From NCBI GenBank assembly GCA_019828595.1, contig JAHQRK010000023.1, forward strand, positions 186,001 to 250,000: a stretch of 64,000 bases of DNA. The letters run 5' to 3'. Positions 30,101 through 40,095 of the stretch are shown here, piece by piece. Below the pieces are notes generated by a model, which was given only the letters and a program-made list of their open reading frames with translations, searched no databases and was not told the origin of the DNA. This stretch comes from Aphanomyces cochlioides. Its lineage: Eukaryota > Oomycota > Saprolegniomycetes > Saprolegniales > Verrucalvaceae. The position numbers and the translations under genes are program-made. The stretch's first letter is position 1, and every line of letters begins with the position of its first letter.

Positions 30101-31208
30101 ATCTCGCTGGACTCCGTACGGCTGTCCAAATCACATCTCATCTTTGGATGTTCCCCTTTGGCACAACTCGTATCTGCCTGGACTCGAAGACCTATACGAT
30201 CAGTGCTCTACATCGACGCAAGACCAAGCCAATGTATTGGCGTCGCTTCACATCACGAAGTTGTCGCATTTGTTGACTCCGTGTCAGCGAGTTTGGCCAG
30301 CTTCGATCTTGTTCGACAAAATCAACCGTGCCTGCCGCCAAGCCAATTTTGTCCCTCCAACGAAACAATGGATCTCAATCTTGGTGACCAAGTTATCACG
30401 ATTGTTTGAGATTGTTTCTGAAGAGGATGCTCCCGTGTTCCACTTGCCGACGCCTAGCTCCGAATGGATGGAATGGCACTGGATGATTCACCCTGACTCG
30501 AGTCCGATCTTGTTGGCGTTTGCGACTTCGAAATCGGCTAAGATCAGAGCTTCTCCAGCTGTCAGCTCGTCCATTCTTCCTACCAAGCATCTCAACCTGC
30601 CATCCAACTTTTACGAAGACCCCAAGCGCCTTACCCAACTTGCCGCCTTCCTCCAACCCGACCACATTCTCCCTCGATATGGAGAGTTCATTTTCAAGAC
30701 CCTTCTCCGCGCCAACGCCATGCAATATCTGTTTCAGTACCAAGACCCCAAGCCGACGTGTGTCTTCTGTCGTGTCAATGAGACGTACGAGCATTTCTTG
30801 TCCTCTTGTGGATATGGTCAATCTGTTTGGTATTCCTTCAAGACAATCCAGCGACTGCTCGAGTGTTCCTTTCCGTCCACGTGTCTGGAAATGTTCTACG
30901 AGACGCCCAAGCCGTCCGATGGATACTACATCCGTGGCTATCTGAAGATCTGGCCGATTGTCCGAGCCTGCGTGTATTATCAAATATGGCTCCAACGTGC
31001 CGATCGCACCTTTCGACCCGACCTCACAGCGAAGAGTCCGATGGAAGTTGCCATTCATGCAGCCTCTTTGATCAAGCTACATCTACAACAGCTCCTGGTT
31101 GATCTCCCTCTCAAGAAGGGATACACCAAGGTATTCAATGTGCTCAAGCATCTATCTTCGGACCCCTGGTTACGTCAACACATCATTCCTGACAGCGTCG
31201 TTTCATGA
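27153..31208 (+). CDS. LINE ORF2, copy D (1351 aa)
   Basis: The frame is open from ATG 27153 (GTG three bases earlier) to TGA 31206-31208, with all endonuclease, RT (FADD) and CCHC residues in place. Several substitutions fall near motifs: R595C in QGFICRSN of the RT fingers, P676Q just before RGVLQGDP, and F to S inside the zinc finger (HFLSSC), which leaves its ligands intact. It carries LYSHPRLT, a variant shared with the frameshifted subfamily (G, H, F, K), but not their +1 insertion. It may therefore resemble the ancestor of that subfamily. Whether it is active cannot be judged from sequence. Confidence 0.92.
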   Translation: MIDNNFSDVPTELVDWDPQIISLNTNGFSNSHRYILDKLSSVHDVSFIQETRFRTPSLHDRVAFHWQRITNHEGSLFFEEPIYPEVSTSPATGGLATLIHPHSPLKNATQVPHDNPVLRGRYLQVRCTLGPLTVVLHNIYAPAAFQERASYFEELPRDFPPHALHIVGGDFNCTLNKDLDSLRPSTSTMAGTLQLEQWMHSLSLVDLFRRQNPVARAFTSPTLTNRLDYIFCSSTLAGLRHWKATHMPHVPQADHVACRIISKRQTLRHGSGSWKAPTWLLRLPRAAEIVHGCLDRFLDKSPTFHNISKAYDMLVNDIRSQLKEFHSQRLEKQRLPLKKLAVEIASLLQVLNMRQDSVLVDRVRDLQKQIHELQDRDKQFRQDQAFQLHLYKAERSSKFHFMSPVPTPLKKTVFKELVDVNGNVVSNQQGMSDVLVDYYKDLFAAPEVQRSGDEVSSFLTPLTRHKQLPEQAQKELSAPLRANEFYHAIRHSSSNSAPGPNALPFEVLKLAPHKWSLVLELLFTHQLYSHPRLTPMQLVSTLVLLHKKGPKSQAKNYRPISLLNTDVKILTSILAYRLQRHIRHIIHPDQQGFICRSNIQTNIARLDDMLHHIKLHSPSSMVALLDFEKAFDRVDHAYLLRVLRHYGFPETFVDMVRVLYSGRKSRILVNGFLSKQVHISRGVLQGDPLSPLLFVIALEPMCQLLRQHSNYGIKCGDRYHTGSYFADDSQLYAANETCLHRQLALVQTFCDKSGFRLNVDKTQILTYSQLNGNLASLQVTSDSPVKALGILVAPNLSPLARFNYVFEKFVARLSLWLYKARTMAGKVTILHSICLPVLWYQLAFVPADKDLAKKIDKAMLQFMHGEEINPSSSVHGLRLIKKEFLFMPKKSGGLGLHHALALWQQHNRSVMIRCIQAITTPPRKSAMSAWITPGYTLLEKAFHPWGSPRDLLLANGSSAFIRQLYKNPNITPMWKALLSSWFESRWTPYGCPNHISSLDVPLWHNSYLPGLEDLYDQCSTSTQDQANVLASLHITKLSHLLTPCQRVWPASILFDKINRACRQANFVPPTKQWISILVTKLSRLFEIVSEEDAPVFHLPTPSSEWMEWHWMIHPDSSPILLAFATSKSAKIRASPAVSSSILPTKHLNLPSNFYEDPKRLTQLAAFLQPDHILPRYGEFIFKTLLRANAMQYLFQYQDPKPTCVFCRVNETYEHFLSSCGYGQSVWYSFKTIQRLLECSFPSTCLEMFYETPKPSDGYYIRGYLKIWPIVRACVYYQIWLQRADRTFRPDLTAKSPMEVAIHAASLIKLHLQQLLVDLPLKKGYTKVFNVLKHLSSDPWLRQHIIPDSVVS

Positions 31209-31228
31209 GTGAGCTAACAGCTCACTCA
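31206..31228 (+). other. 3' UTR hairpin of copy D with altered loop
   Basis: The 9-bp stem TGAGTGAGC/GCTCACTCA is unchanged while the loop reads TAACA instead of TGACG. Loop change with a conserved stem supports a structured element. Confidence 0.55.
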
Positions 31229-31354
31229 CTTCATCTCCTGTTCAATGACCACTTTGCCATATTCTGTTTTCCAAGTTCTATTTATACAGTACGAGGCAAA
31301 TTAGTAAGTCATTAGGGCCTTTGCTCAAAAATAAGGTTAATACAACTCATTTAA

Positions 31355-31368
31355 CCAGGCGGCCATGG
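31355..31368. repeat. Target-site duplication of copy D, right
   Basis: CCAGGCGGCCATGG is identical to 23960-23973. Its first two bases coincide with the terminal CC of copy D. Confidence 0.93.
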
Positions 31369-32858
31369 CAGACTTGCGGGGTGGGGTGGTGATGGCTTGA
31401 ATGCATCTGATCATGACAGAGCGGTTGTGTTGTTGCCATAAAGCAAGTGCATGGTGCAGGCCTAAGCCACCGGACTTCTTCGGCATGAATAGGATCTCCT
31501 TTTTGATCAAACGGAGGCCATGGACAGAGGAGGATGGGTTGATTTCTTCACCATGCATAAATTGAAGCATGGCCTTGTCGATCTTTTTGGAAGTGGCGAC
31601 AGTGGATCACCTTGCAACACACCGCGTGAGATGTGAACTGGCTTGGACAAGAAGCCGTTCACCAAGATGCGAGATTTGCGGCCCGAGTACAGTACGCGAA
31701 CCATGTCAACAAAGGTTTCGGGAAAGCCATAGTGACGGAGGACGCGGAGCAAGTACGCGTGGTCCACGCGATCAAAAGCTTTCTCAAAGTCAAGCAGTGC
31801 CACCATCGAGGACGGACTGTGTAGTTTGATGTGGTGCAGCATGTCATCCAGTCGTGCAATATTGGTTTGGATATTGCTTCGACGGATAAAGCCTTGCTGG
31901 TCCGGGTGGATGATGTGTCGAATGTGGCGCTGGAGTCGATAAGCCAGAATACTCGTCAGGATTTTCACATCCGTGTTGAGTAGGCTAATGGGCCGATAGT
32001 TCTTGGCTTGTGACTTGGGGCCTTTCTTGTGCAGCAACACCAGCGTACTGACAAGTTGCATGGGAGTCAAGCGAGGGTGAGAATGGAGCTGGTGTGTGAA
32101 TAGCATATTGCATGGCGTTGGCGCGGAGAAGGGTCTTGAAAATGAACTCTCCATATCGAGGGAGAATGTGGTCGGGTTGGAGGAAGGCGGCAAGTTGGGT
32201 AAGGCGCTTGGGGTCTTCGTAAAAGTTGGATGGCAGGTTGAGATGCTTGGTAGGAAGAATGGACGAGCTGACAGCTGGAGAAGCTCTGATCTTAGCCGAT
32301 TTCGAAGTCGCAAACGCCAACAAGATCGGACTCGAGTCAGGGTGAATCATCCAGTGCCATTCCATCCATTCAGAGCTTGGCGTCGGCAAGTGGAACACGG
32401 GAGCATCCTCTTCAGAAACAATCTCAAACAATCGTGATAACTTGGTCACCAAGATTGAGATCCATTGTTTCGTTGGAGGGACAAAATTGGCTTGGCGGCA
32501 GGCACGGTTGATTTTGTCGAACAAGATCGAAGCTGGCCAAACTCGCTGACACGGAGTCAACAAATGCGACAACTTCGTGATGTGAAGCGAAGCCAATACA
32601 TTGGCTTGGTCTTGCGTCGATGTAGAGCACTGATCGTATAGGTCTTCGAGTCCAGGCAGATACGAGTTGTGCCAAAGGGGAACATCCAAAGATGAGATGT
32701 GATTTGGACAGCCGTACGGAGTCCAGCGGGATTCAAACCAGCTACTCAATAAGGCTTTCCACATTGGAGTGATATTGGGATTCTTGTACAGTTGACTGAT
32801 GAATGCAGAAGAGCCATTTGCCAAGAGGAGATCTCGGGGGGAACCCCATGGATGAAAA
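31357..32858 (-). pseudogene. Shuffled ORF2 chimera
   Basis: On the minus strand, three ORF2 pieces are joined out of order. From 32858 to about 32104 lies residue ~950 (FHPWGSP) to ~1193 (NAMQY). From about 32103 to 31591 the order jumps back to the RT, residue ~526 (LFTHQLH) to ~692 (GDPLSP), and lacks FADD. From 31590 to 31357 it goes from KIDKAMLQF (~852) to SAMAAW (~932), continuing across copy D into 23973-22915. The second join keeps frame (SPLPKRST). The first three and last parts of an element are missing, so this is non-functional. Confidence 0.88.
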
Positions 32859-32922
32859 AAGACTTCCGAATTTGCCTCGTACCCCTCAAGTCAAGAAGTT
32901 ATCAAGTGCCGCCGCGCTCAAA

Positions 32923-35900
32923 ATGTCCAACGCCAACAGCTGTTCCGAGCTTCGTGAGACCAACACTCACGGAGTCACCATCATTCCAGGTATTGTATCA
33001 CCTCACCCACTTTCGTCGTCCAATCAGGATGGCGGAAGTGGTGTGAGTAATGTCTCTACACCTAACCCTAGGGCCGAAGTGGAGGTCGAGTTCGACCCCA
33101 ACAGCGTCTCTGGAGACCAATCTGCGTCTCGCTCCCCCAGCGCTTCACCTGGTGCTCCACTCGCCGGAGTTCCAGGGGGGGTCAACCTCAGTGGGTCAGT
33201 GGTTGACCCCCAGACCACTGTCGTTAACTTGTCTAGCGAAGCCCTCACTCAGGAGGGCGAACCACTGGGGCCTTGTGCCTGTGGTGGCTGCTTCCCTGGA
33301 CTCCAATTGGAGTCGATCCCCAGTGAAGGCGGCGAGAAAACGGGGTCCATGCCAGCCCTAGAGGCTACGAGGGCCCCCCCTATGGGCACACCCTGCGGTT
33401 CTGTCTACTTCCCCCCAGGGGCCTCTTCGGAGGGGCGGGGGCGGTATCCCGATTTGGGTTCTCGCCGGAGCAATGGTGTACCCCAGTCACCGTGCTGCGG
33501 GGATGGCATGGATTCCCCTTCTACCCCTGTCACTGGGGGTCTGGCCCCGGCCTTTCTCGTGACCAATGGGACTGAGCCAGCAGCCACCAACCGCGTCGCC
33601 CCCTGTGCTGAGCCTCCTAGAACGGGAGAGGAAGAAGAACAATCTCAAGAGGACGTGGATATGGTCTCTGGAGACGCCGAGGGGAAGGATTCTACTGAAA
33701 CCGAGGCCTTAACCGACGAGGGAAATACTCAAATTCACTCGGAGGTTGATGGGTCAGGCGACATTAACGGCCAAGCGAAGCCGTGTGATACTCCTGGAGA
33801 AGTTATTCAAGAGGAACAATCGACAAACAATGACAATGACCAGTCAAATCAAGACATTGTCGACAAATCCGTTGCTCAAGGAAATGGCGCTGTTGACCCT
33901 CCTTCCGCGGCAGACAAAATACAAGGCGATCAAGAGCAACAAAACGCTGAAAAGGCCAATCCATGGACGCAAAAGACTCCCGGCAAGGATTCAGCTTCGT
34001 CCAAGAAAGATTCCAAGCAAGGCAATGCCCCCAAAGGCGCGAAACATCGCAACACTGGTGCTCATGCTATTGCCGATGACGATATTGCGCGATGCGAGGC
34101 CATGGCGGACGCATTCTACAAAGACTCTGGTGACATGGACGCCTTCATTGAAAACATTTTGCTCACCCCCCAGTCCCAAGTGTACGAGCTCACAGTCAAG
34201 TTGGGCGAAGGCTACAAGGACTGGTCCGAAAAAGTCATCTGCGATCAATTTGTCAAGGAAAATCCTGGTTCGTTATGGGGCTCCAAATTTCCGAACATTT
34301 TGATCCACAAGAAGAACCCACAGACCATTGTGATCTCAAGTTACAACTTGTCTACGTGCGTGGAAATGGGAGGCACAACGTTTCGACTTGGTGGCAAAGA
34401 CTTCCTGGTTCCCAAATACTCGCGTTATGGCAACAACTACTATGTTACGTTCAACAAGGTCAGTCACCCTTCGATGGCCAAGACAATTGTCAAGAAAATG
34501 GCTGCATTGACCAAGTCAGTGATAGCAGCATTCAACCCTACTGCTGGTCAGAACATCAAGTCGCCGCATTTGAGAGTCATTTTCAAGTCGTCTGCGCCTC
34601 CTGCAGTGCTGGTGCCAAAATCCGGCGACGCACTACGCGAAATCACCATTCCGGATCCGTCGGGTCAGCCTTTTGTCGTCGTGTTTCAGCACAAGATCGC
34701 TGCTCTGAACAAGACATTGCCTCCGTCGATTGTTTCACGACGTGCAGAGGCCAAGGCTGAAAACGCGAAGGCAAAAGCGGCCAAGGCAGCGGCAAAATCT
34801 CCTCCGTCAGGAGAAAAAGAACCTGAACCTGATGGAGACGATCATGATCAAGACCCTGGAACAAATGCGGAAGGCAAGGCCGACTCAACTGAGGCATCTG
34901 GAGATCGTCAAGATGAACAACCACAGCCAACAGCTCCTTCTCATGGCTCTGATGTCGATATGTCTGGTGACAGCGATCCCCCTAACAACAATGGACAAGA
35001 CAAACAACAAGAAGATGTGGAAATGTCTACCAACGAATCGCCCGCTCTTGCTCCACCAAGTGAGCAGCCCAAGAACTCGCTGGACCTTCAATTGGTAACG
35101 GGCTACCGGTCTGGACCAGCTCCAAAACGTACTTTGCCTTCGTCCCCACGTTTGGATCCCCTGCCGACATCCAACCGTTTTCATATCCTCGAAGAAGACG
35201 ACGTGGAACTCTCGTTTGAAGACTTTGCAGTGCCTCGAATTGTATTGGAAGATTCAAGTGCGCCACGCCCGAAAAAGACCAAAGGCAAAGCGAAGAAACA
35301 ACGACTTAACAAGTCTGCTGCAGCCCACCTCGAATTGGCGAAGAAGATCATTCGAGACAAGAAAGTCGAAGGCAGTATCACCGAATGTCAACGCATTTTG
35401 CGAGATGACCCTCAGCTCGTTGCACATGCTATGTACGCACAAGATGAAGACCTCAGTTTGTTTCAGTCACTTGTTGCAACCAAGACTATTGAGCGCAAGA
35501 TGGCTTTGTTAAAAGCTCAAGGCAAGCCTCACAACTACAAACATCACGTCAACTTCATGGCTCAATACAAGATTCACCCGTCAGAAATCTTGGAAGAATT
35601 GACCACGGACATACCAGAGATCAAGCGCATCCTCTTTGCACTTGCTACGATTGACTTATTCCTCTCAAATCGGGCCCCAGACCTCTACACAAACTCGGAG
35701 GCACTGACTGTTCTATTGAACCAAGAAGCAACAAGATTGCCTGACACCAACTGCTTGACGGACTGGTCGCTGTTTGCTTTGATCGAAAACTTCAGCGACA
35801 ATCTCGAGAAGTTCACTTTGCCGGCTCCCGTCTTGTCGGCCATCTCGATGCTCAAAAGCATCACCAACAATTACCACATCGACGAGCTCTGCAGCAAAGC

Positions 35901-35961
35901 TCACCACTCCATGAACGCCGACGAAATTGATCCCCTCGATTTGGAGGACGATCAACTCTAA
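32923..35961 (+). CDS. LINE ORF1 protein, copy E (1012 aa)
   Basis: Intact ORF1 from ATG 32923 to TAA 35959-35961. It shares the copy D variant set (EEEEQSQED, DPPSAAD, ITIPDPSG, AENAKA, ASGDRQDE) and differs by AKTIVKKM (Thr for Ala) in the core. The frame is open further upstream to 32803 only through flanking chimera DNA. The ORF2 start follows after the usual 78-nt spacer. Confidence 0.88.
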   Translation: MSNANSCSELRETNTHGVTIIPGIVSPHPLSSSNQDGGSGVSNVSTPNPRAEVEVEFDPNSVSGDQSASRSPSASPGAPLAGVPGGVNLSGSVVDPQTTVVNLSSEALTQEGEPLGPCACGGCFPGLQLESIPSEGGEKTGSMPALEATRAPPMGTPCGSVYFPPGASSEGRGRYPDLGSRRSNGVPQSPCCGDGMDSPSTPVTGGLAPAFLVTNGTEPAATNRVAPCAEPPRTGEEEEQSQEDVDMVSGDAEGKDSTETEALTDEGNTQIHSEVDGSGDINGQAKPCDTPGEVIQEEQSTNNDNDQSNQDIVDKSVAQGNGAVDPPSAADKIQGDQEQQNAEKANPWTQKTPGKDSASSKKDSKQGNAPKGAKHRNTGAHAIADDDIARCEAMADAFYKDSGDMDAFIENILLTPQSQVYELTVKLGEGYKDWSEKVICDQFVKENPGSLWGSKFPNILIHKKNPQTIVISSYNLSTCVEMGGTTFRLGGKDFLVPKYSRYGNNYYVTFNKVSHPSMAKTIVKKMAALTKSVIAAFNPTAGQNIKSPHLRVIFKSSAPPAVLVPKSGDALREITIPDPSGQPFVVVFQHKIAALNKTLPPSIVSRRAEAKAENAKAKAAKAAAKSPPSGEKEPEPDGDDHDQDPGTNAEGKADSTEASGDRQDEQPQPTAPSHGSDVDMSGDSDPPNNNGQDKQQEDVEMSTNESPALAPPSEQPKNSLDLQLVTGYRSGPAPKRTLPSSPRLDPLPTSNRFHILEEDDVELSFEDFAVPRIVLEDSSAPRPKKTKGKAKKQRLNKSAAAHLELAKKIIRDKKVEGSITECQRILRDDPQLVAHAMYAQDEDLSLFQSLVATKTIERKMALLKAQGKPHNYKHHVNFMAQYKIHPSEILEELTTDIPEIKRILFALATIDLFLSNRAPDLYTNSEALTVLLNQEATRLPDTNCLTDWSLFALIENFSDNLEKFTLPAPVLSAISMLKSITNNYHIDELCSKAHHSMNADEIDPLDLEDDQL

Positions 35962-36039
35962 GGCTTCTATCCCCTGCTTCAATCCATTTCAACCTCCCCT
36001 CTGACCCCTCCATTCTACTCATTTTCATCTGTACTCGTG

Positions 36040-39000
36040 ATGATTGACAACAACTTCTCCGATGTCCCAACTGAACTCGTGGACTGGGACCCACAAATCA
36101 TCTCCCTCAACACCAATGGCTTCTCCAACAGTCATCGGTACATCCTCGACAAACTATCAAGTGTTCACGACGTTTCCTTTATCCAAGAAACCCGTTTCCG
36201 CACGCCAAGTCTCCACGACCGTGTTGCGTTCCATTGGCAACGCATCACAAACCACGAAGGCTCTTTGTTCTTTGAAGAGCCTATTTACCCTGAAGTATCC
36301 ACGTCGCCAGTCACTGGAGGTCTGGCTACGTTGATACATCCTCACTCTCCTTTGAAGAACGCCACTCAAGTCCCTCATGACAACCCAGTGCTTCGTGGTC
36401 GTTATCTACAAGTGCGATGTACTCTGGGTCCACTGACAGTCGTTCTCCACAATATCTATGCGCCGGCAGCCTTCCAAGAACGAGCAAGTTACTTCGAAGA
36501 ATTGCCACGCGACTTTCCTCCACATGCGCTCCACATTGTTGGAGGAGATTTCAACTGCACTCTCAACAAAGATTTGGATTCGTTGAGACCCAGTACCTCC
36601 ACCATGGCCGGCACCCTTCAACTGGAACAATGGATGCACAGTTTGTCTCTGGTGGATCTGTTTCGCCGTCAAAACCCCGTGGCACGAGCCTTCACAAGTC
36701 CCACACTCACCAACCGACTCGACTACATATTTTGTTCGTCCACCTTGGCGGGTCTTCGTCATTGGAAGGCGACGCACATGCCACACGTTCCACAGGCTGA
36801 CCACGTGGCTTGTCGTATCATCTCAAAGCGTCAAACATTGCGCCATGGCTCTGGATCATGGAAAGCTCCAACTTGGCTACTTCGTCTACCACGAGCGGCC
36901 GAGATTGTTCATGGATGTCTGGATCGATTTTTGGACAAGTCTCCAACATTCCACAATATCTCCAAGGCCTACGACATACTGGTCAATGATATCCGCTCCC
37001 AACTCAAAGAATTCCATTCTCAACGATTGGAGAAACAACGTCTGCCGTTGAAGAAGTTAGCTGTCGAGATCGCTTCGCTTTTGCAAGTCCCCAACATGCG
37101 TCAAGATTCAGTGCTGGTGGATCGAGTGCGAGACCTTCAAAAGCAAATTCACGAGCTGCAAGATCGAGACAAGCAGTTTCGTCAAGACCAGGCGTTCCAA
37201 CTTCACTTGTACAAAGCAGAGCGCTCGTCCAAGTTCCACTTCATGTCCCCTGTCCCTACCCCCTTGAAGAAGACAGTCTTCAAAGAGTTGGTGGATGTCA
37301 ATGGAAATGTTGTCTCCAATCAACAAGGCATGTCTGACGTCCTGGTCGACTACTACAAGGACTTGTTTGCAGCTCCCGAGGTGCAGCGATCTGGAGACGA
37401 AGTGTCGTCATTTCTGACCCCATTGACTCGACACAAGCAACTGCCAGAGCAAGCCCAGAAAGAGCTGTCGGCTCCCTTGCGCGCCAACGAGTTCTATCAT
37501 GCTATTCGACACAGCAGTTCGAACTCAGCGCCAGGTCCCAACGCTCTGCCATTCGAAGTCCTCAAACTTGCACCTCACAAGTGGTCGTTGGTATTGGAGC
37601 TGCTATTCACACACCAGCTCCATTCTCACCCTCGCTTGACTCCCATGCAACTTGTCAGTACGCTGGTGTTGCTGCACAAGAAAGGCCCCAAGTCACAAGC
37701 CAAGAACTATCGGCCCATTAGCCTACTCAACACGGATGTGAAAATCCTGACGAGTATTCTGGCTTATCGACTCCAGCGCCACATTCGACACATCATCCAC
37801 CCGGACCAGCAAGGCTTTATCCGTCGAAGCAATATCCAAACCAATATTGCACGACTGGATGACATGCTGCACCACATCAAACTACACAGTCCGTCCTCGA
37901 TGGTGGCACTGCTTGACTTTGAGAAAGCTTTTGATCGCGTGGACCACGCGTACTTGCTCCGCGTCCTCCGTCACTATGGCTTTCCCGAAACCTTTGTTGA
38001 CATGGTTCGCGTACTGTACTCGGGCCGCAAGTCTCGCATCTTGGTGAACGGCTTCTTGTCCAAGCCAGTTCACATCTCACGCGGTGTGTTGCAAGGTGAT
38101 CCACTGTCGCCACTTCTGTTTGTGATCGCTTTAGAACCGATGTGCCAACTCCTACGGCAACACTCCAACTATGGCATCAAGTGTGGGGATCGCTACCACA
38201 CTGGGAGTTACTTTGCCGACGACTCGCAACTCTATGCGGCAAATGAGACGTGCCTCCACCGGCAGCTTGCATTGGTTCAAACCTTTTGCGACAAGTCTGG
38301 TTTCCGACTCAACGTAGACAAGACCCAAATTCTGACCTACAGCCAGTTGAATGGGAACCTTGCCTCACTACAAGTTACTTCCGACAGTCCCGTGAAGGCT
38401 CTTGGTATCTTGGTTGCGCCCAATCTTTCTCCATTGGCACGTTTCAATTACGTGTTTGAGAAGTTTGTGGCTCGCTTGTCTTTGTGGCTCTACAAGGCTC
38501 GAACCATGGCCGGAAAAGTCACTATCCTGCACAGCATATGTCTGCCTGTGTTATGGTACCAACTGGCTTTTGTCCCTGCCGACAAAGACCTGGCCAAAAA
38601 GATCGACAAGGCCATGCTTCAATTTATGCATGGTGAAGAAATCAACCCATCCTCCTCTGTCCATGGCCTCCGTTTGATCAAAAAGGAGATCCTATTCATG
38701 CCGAAGAAGTCCGGTGGCTTAGGCCTGCACCATGCACTTGCTTTATGGCAACAACACAACCGCTCTGTCATGATCAGATGCATTCAAGCCATCACCACCC
38801 CACCCCGCAAGTCTGCCATGTCCGCCTGGATTACGCCGGGCTATACTCTCCTCGAGAAGGCTTTTCATCCATGGGGTTCCCCCCGAGATCTCCTCTTGGC
38901 AAATGGCTCTTCTGCATTCATCAGACAACTGTACAAGAATCCCAATATCACTCCAATGTGGAAAGCCTTATTGAGTAGCTGGTTTGAATCCCGCTGGACT

Positions 39001-40095
39001 CCGTACGGCTGTCCAAATCACATCTCATCTTTGGATGTTCCCCTTTGGCACAACTCGTATCTGCCTGGACTCGAAGACCTATACGATCAGTGCTCTACAT
39101 CGACGCAAGACCAAGCCAATGTATTGGCTTCGCTTCACATCACGAAGTTGTCGCATTTGTTGACTCCGTGTCAGCGAGTTTGGCCAGCTTCGATCTTGTT
39201 CGACAAAATCAACCGTGCCTGCCGCCAAGCCAATTTTGTCCCTCCAACGAAACAATGGATCTCAATCTTGGTGACCAAGTTATCACGATTGTTTGAGATT
39301 GTTTCTGAAGAGGATGCTCCCGTGTTCCACTTGCCGACGCCAAGCTCTGAATGGATGGAATGGCACTGGATGATTCACCCTGACTCGAGTCCGATCTTGT
39401 TGGCGTTTGCGACTTCGAAATCGGCTAAGATCAGAGCTTCTCCAGCTGTCAGCTCGTCCATTCTTCCTACCAAGCATCTCAACCTGCCATCCAACTTTTA
39501 CGAAGACCCCAAGCGCCTTACCCAACTTGCCGCCTTCCTCCAACCCGACCACATTCTCCCTCGATATGGAGAGTTCATTTTCAAAACCCTTCTCCGCGCC
39601 AACGCCATGCAATATCTGTTTCAGTACCAAGACCCCAAGCCGACGTGTGTCTTCTGTCGTGTCAATGAGACGTACGAGCATTTCCTGTTCTCTTGTGGAT
39701 ATGGTCAATCTGTTTGGTATTTCTTCAAGACAATCCAGCGACTGCTTGAGTGTTCCTTTCCGTCCACGTGTCTGGAAATGTTCTACGAGACGCCCAAGCC
39801 GTCCGATGGATACTACATCCGTGGCTATCTGAAGATCTGGCCGATTGTCCGAGCCTGCGTGTATTATCAAATATGGCTCCAACGTGCCGATCGCACCTTT
39901 CGACCCGACCTCACAGCGAAGAGTCCGATGGAAGTTGCCATTCATGCTGCCTCTTTGATCAAGCTACATCTACAACAGCTCCTGGTTGATCTCCCTCTCA
40001 AGAAGGGATACACCAAGGTATTCAATGTGCTCAAGCATCTATCTTCGGACCCCTGGTTACGTCAACACATCATTCCTGACAGCGTCGTTTCATGA
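36040..40095 (+). CDS. LINE ORF2, copy E (1351 aa)
   Basis: The frame is uninterrupted from ATG 36040 to TGA 40093-40095. Endonuclease residues (NTNG, QETRF, GGDFN, RLDYIF, ADHVA), RT boxes (DFEKAFD, GDPLSP, FADD) and the C-terminal C-X2-C-X7-H-X4-C finger are all intact. The only motif-proximal change seen is Ala to Val in TSPVTGG of the endonuclease. With copies B and D this is one of three complete ORF2 genes in the window. Neighbours G and H begin head to tail directly after its 3' end. Confidence 0.93.
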   Translation: MIDNNFSDVPTELVDWDPQIISLNTNGFSNSHRYILDKLSSVHDVSFIQETRFRTPSLHDRVAFHWQRITNHEGSLFFEEPIYPEVSTSPVTGGLATLIHPHSPLKNATQVPHDNPVLRGRYLQVRCTLGPLTVVLHNIYAPAAFQERASYFEELPRDFPPHALHIVGGDFNCTLNKDLDSLRPSTSTMAGTLQLEQWMHSLSLVDLFRRQNPVARAFTSPTLTNRLDYIFCSSTLAGLRHWKATHMPHVPQADHVACRIISKRQTLRHGSGSWKAPTWLLRLPRAAEIVHGCLDRFLDKSPTFHNISKAYDILVNDIRSQLKEFHSQRLEKQRLPLKKLAVEIASLLQVPNMRQDSVLVDRVRDLQKQIHELQDRDKQFRQDQAFQLHLYKAERSSKFHFMSPVPTPLKKTVFKELVDVNGNVVSNQQGMSDVLVDYYKDLFAAPEVQRSGDEVSSFLTPLTRHKQLPEQAQKELSAPLRANEFYHAIRHSSSNSAPGPNALPFEVLKLAPHKWSLVLELLFTHQLHSHPRLTPMQLVSTLVLLHKKGPKSQAKNYRPISLLNTDVKILTSILAYRLQRHIRHIIHPDQQGFIRRSNIQTNIARLDDMLHHIKLHSPSSMVALLDFEKAFDRVDHAYLLRVLRHYGFPETFVDMVRVLYSGRKSRILVNGFLSKPVHISRGVLQGDPLSPLLFVIALEPMCQLLRQHSNYGIKCGDRYHTGSYFADDSQLYAANETCLHRQLALVQTFCDKSGFRLNVDKTQILTYSQLNGNLASLQVTSDSPVKALGILVAPNLSPLARFNYVFEKFVARLSLWLYKARTMAGKVTILHSICLPVLWYQLAFVPADKDLAKKIDKAMLQFMHGEEINPSSSVHGLRLIKKEILFMPKKSGGLGLHHALALWQQHNRSVMIRCIQAITTPPRKSAMSAWITPGYTLLEKAFHPWGSPRDLLLANGSSAFIRQLYKNPNITPMWKALLSSWFESRWTPYGCPNHISSLDVPLWHNSYLPGLEDLYDQCSTSTQDQANVLASLHITKLSHLLTPCQRVWPASILFDKINRACRQANFVPPTKQWISILVTKLSRLFEIVSEEDAPVFHLPTPSSEWMEWHWMIHPDSSPILLAFATSKSAKIRASPAVSSSILPTKHLNLPSNFYEDPKRLTQLAAFLQPDHILPRYGEFIFKTLLRANAMQYLFQYQDPKPTCVFCRVNETYEHFLFSCGYGQSVWYFFKTIQRLLECSFPSTCLEMFYETPKPSDGYYIRGYLKIWPIVRACVYYQIWLQRADRTFRPDLTAKSPMEVAIHAASLIKLHLQQLLVDLPLKKGYTKVFNVLKHLSSDPWLRQHIIPDSVVS

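Larger units (their letters stand above)
23975..31356 (+). mobile_element. LINE copy D, full length, intact, with target-site duplication
   Basis: The copy runs from ACTTCCGAATTTGCC to ...CATTTAACC, with one extra G at the 5' junction. It has both ORFs open and a clean 14-bp target-site duplication in a minus-strand ORF2. This makes it the best reference copy in the window for element ends and insertion mechanism. The 5'/3' complementary sites are at 23982-23995 and 31289-31302, a perfect 14-nt match. Confidence 0.95.

Noticed and set aside
32690..32858. A roughly 170-bp target-site duplication linking the left of copy E with 47636-47804
   Set aside because: Both contain the same ORF2 stretch, but they differ (GTTGACTG against GTTGTCTG), and such a length conflicts with the 14-16 bp duplications of copies D and F.
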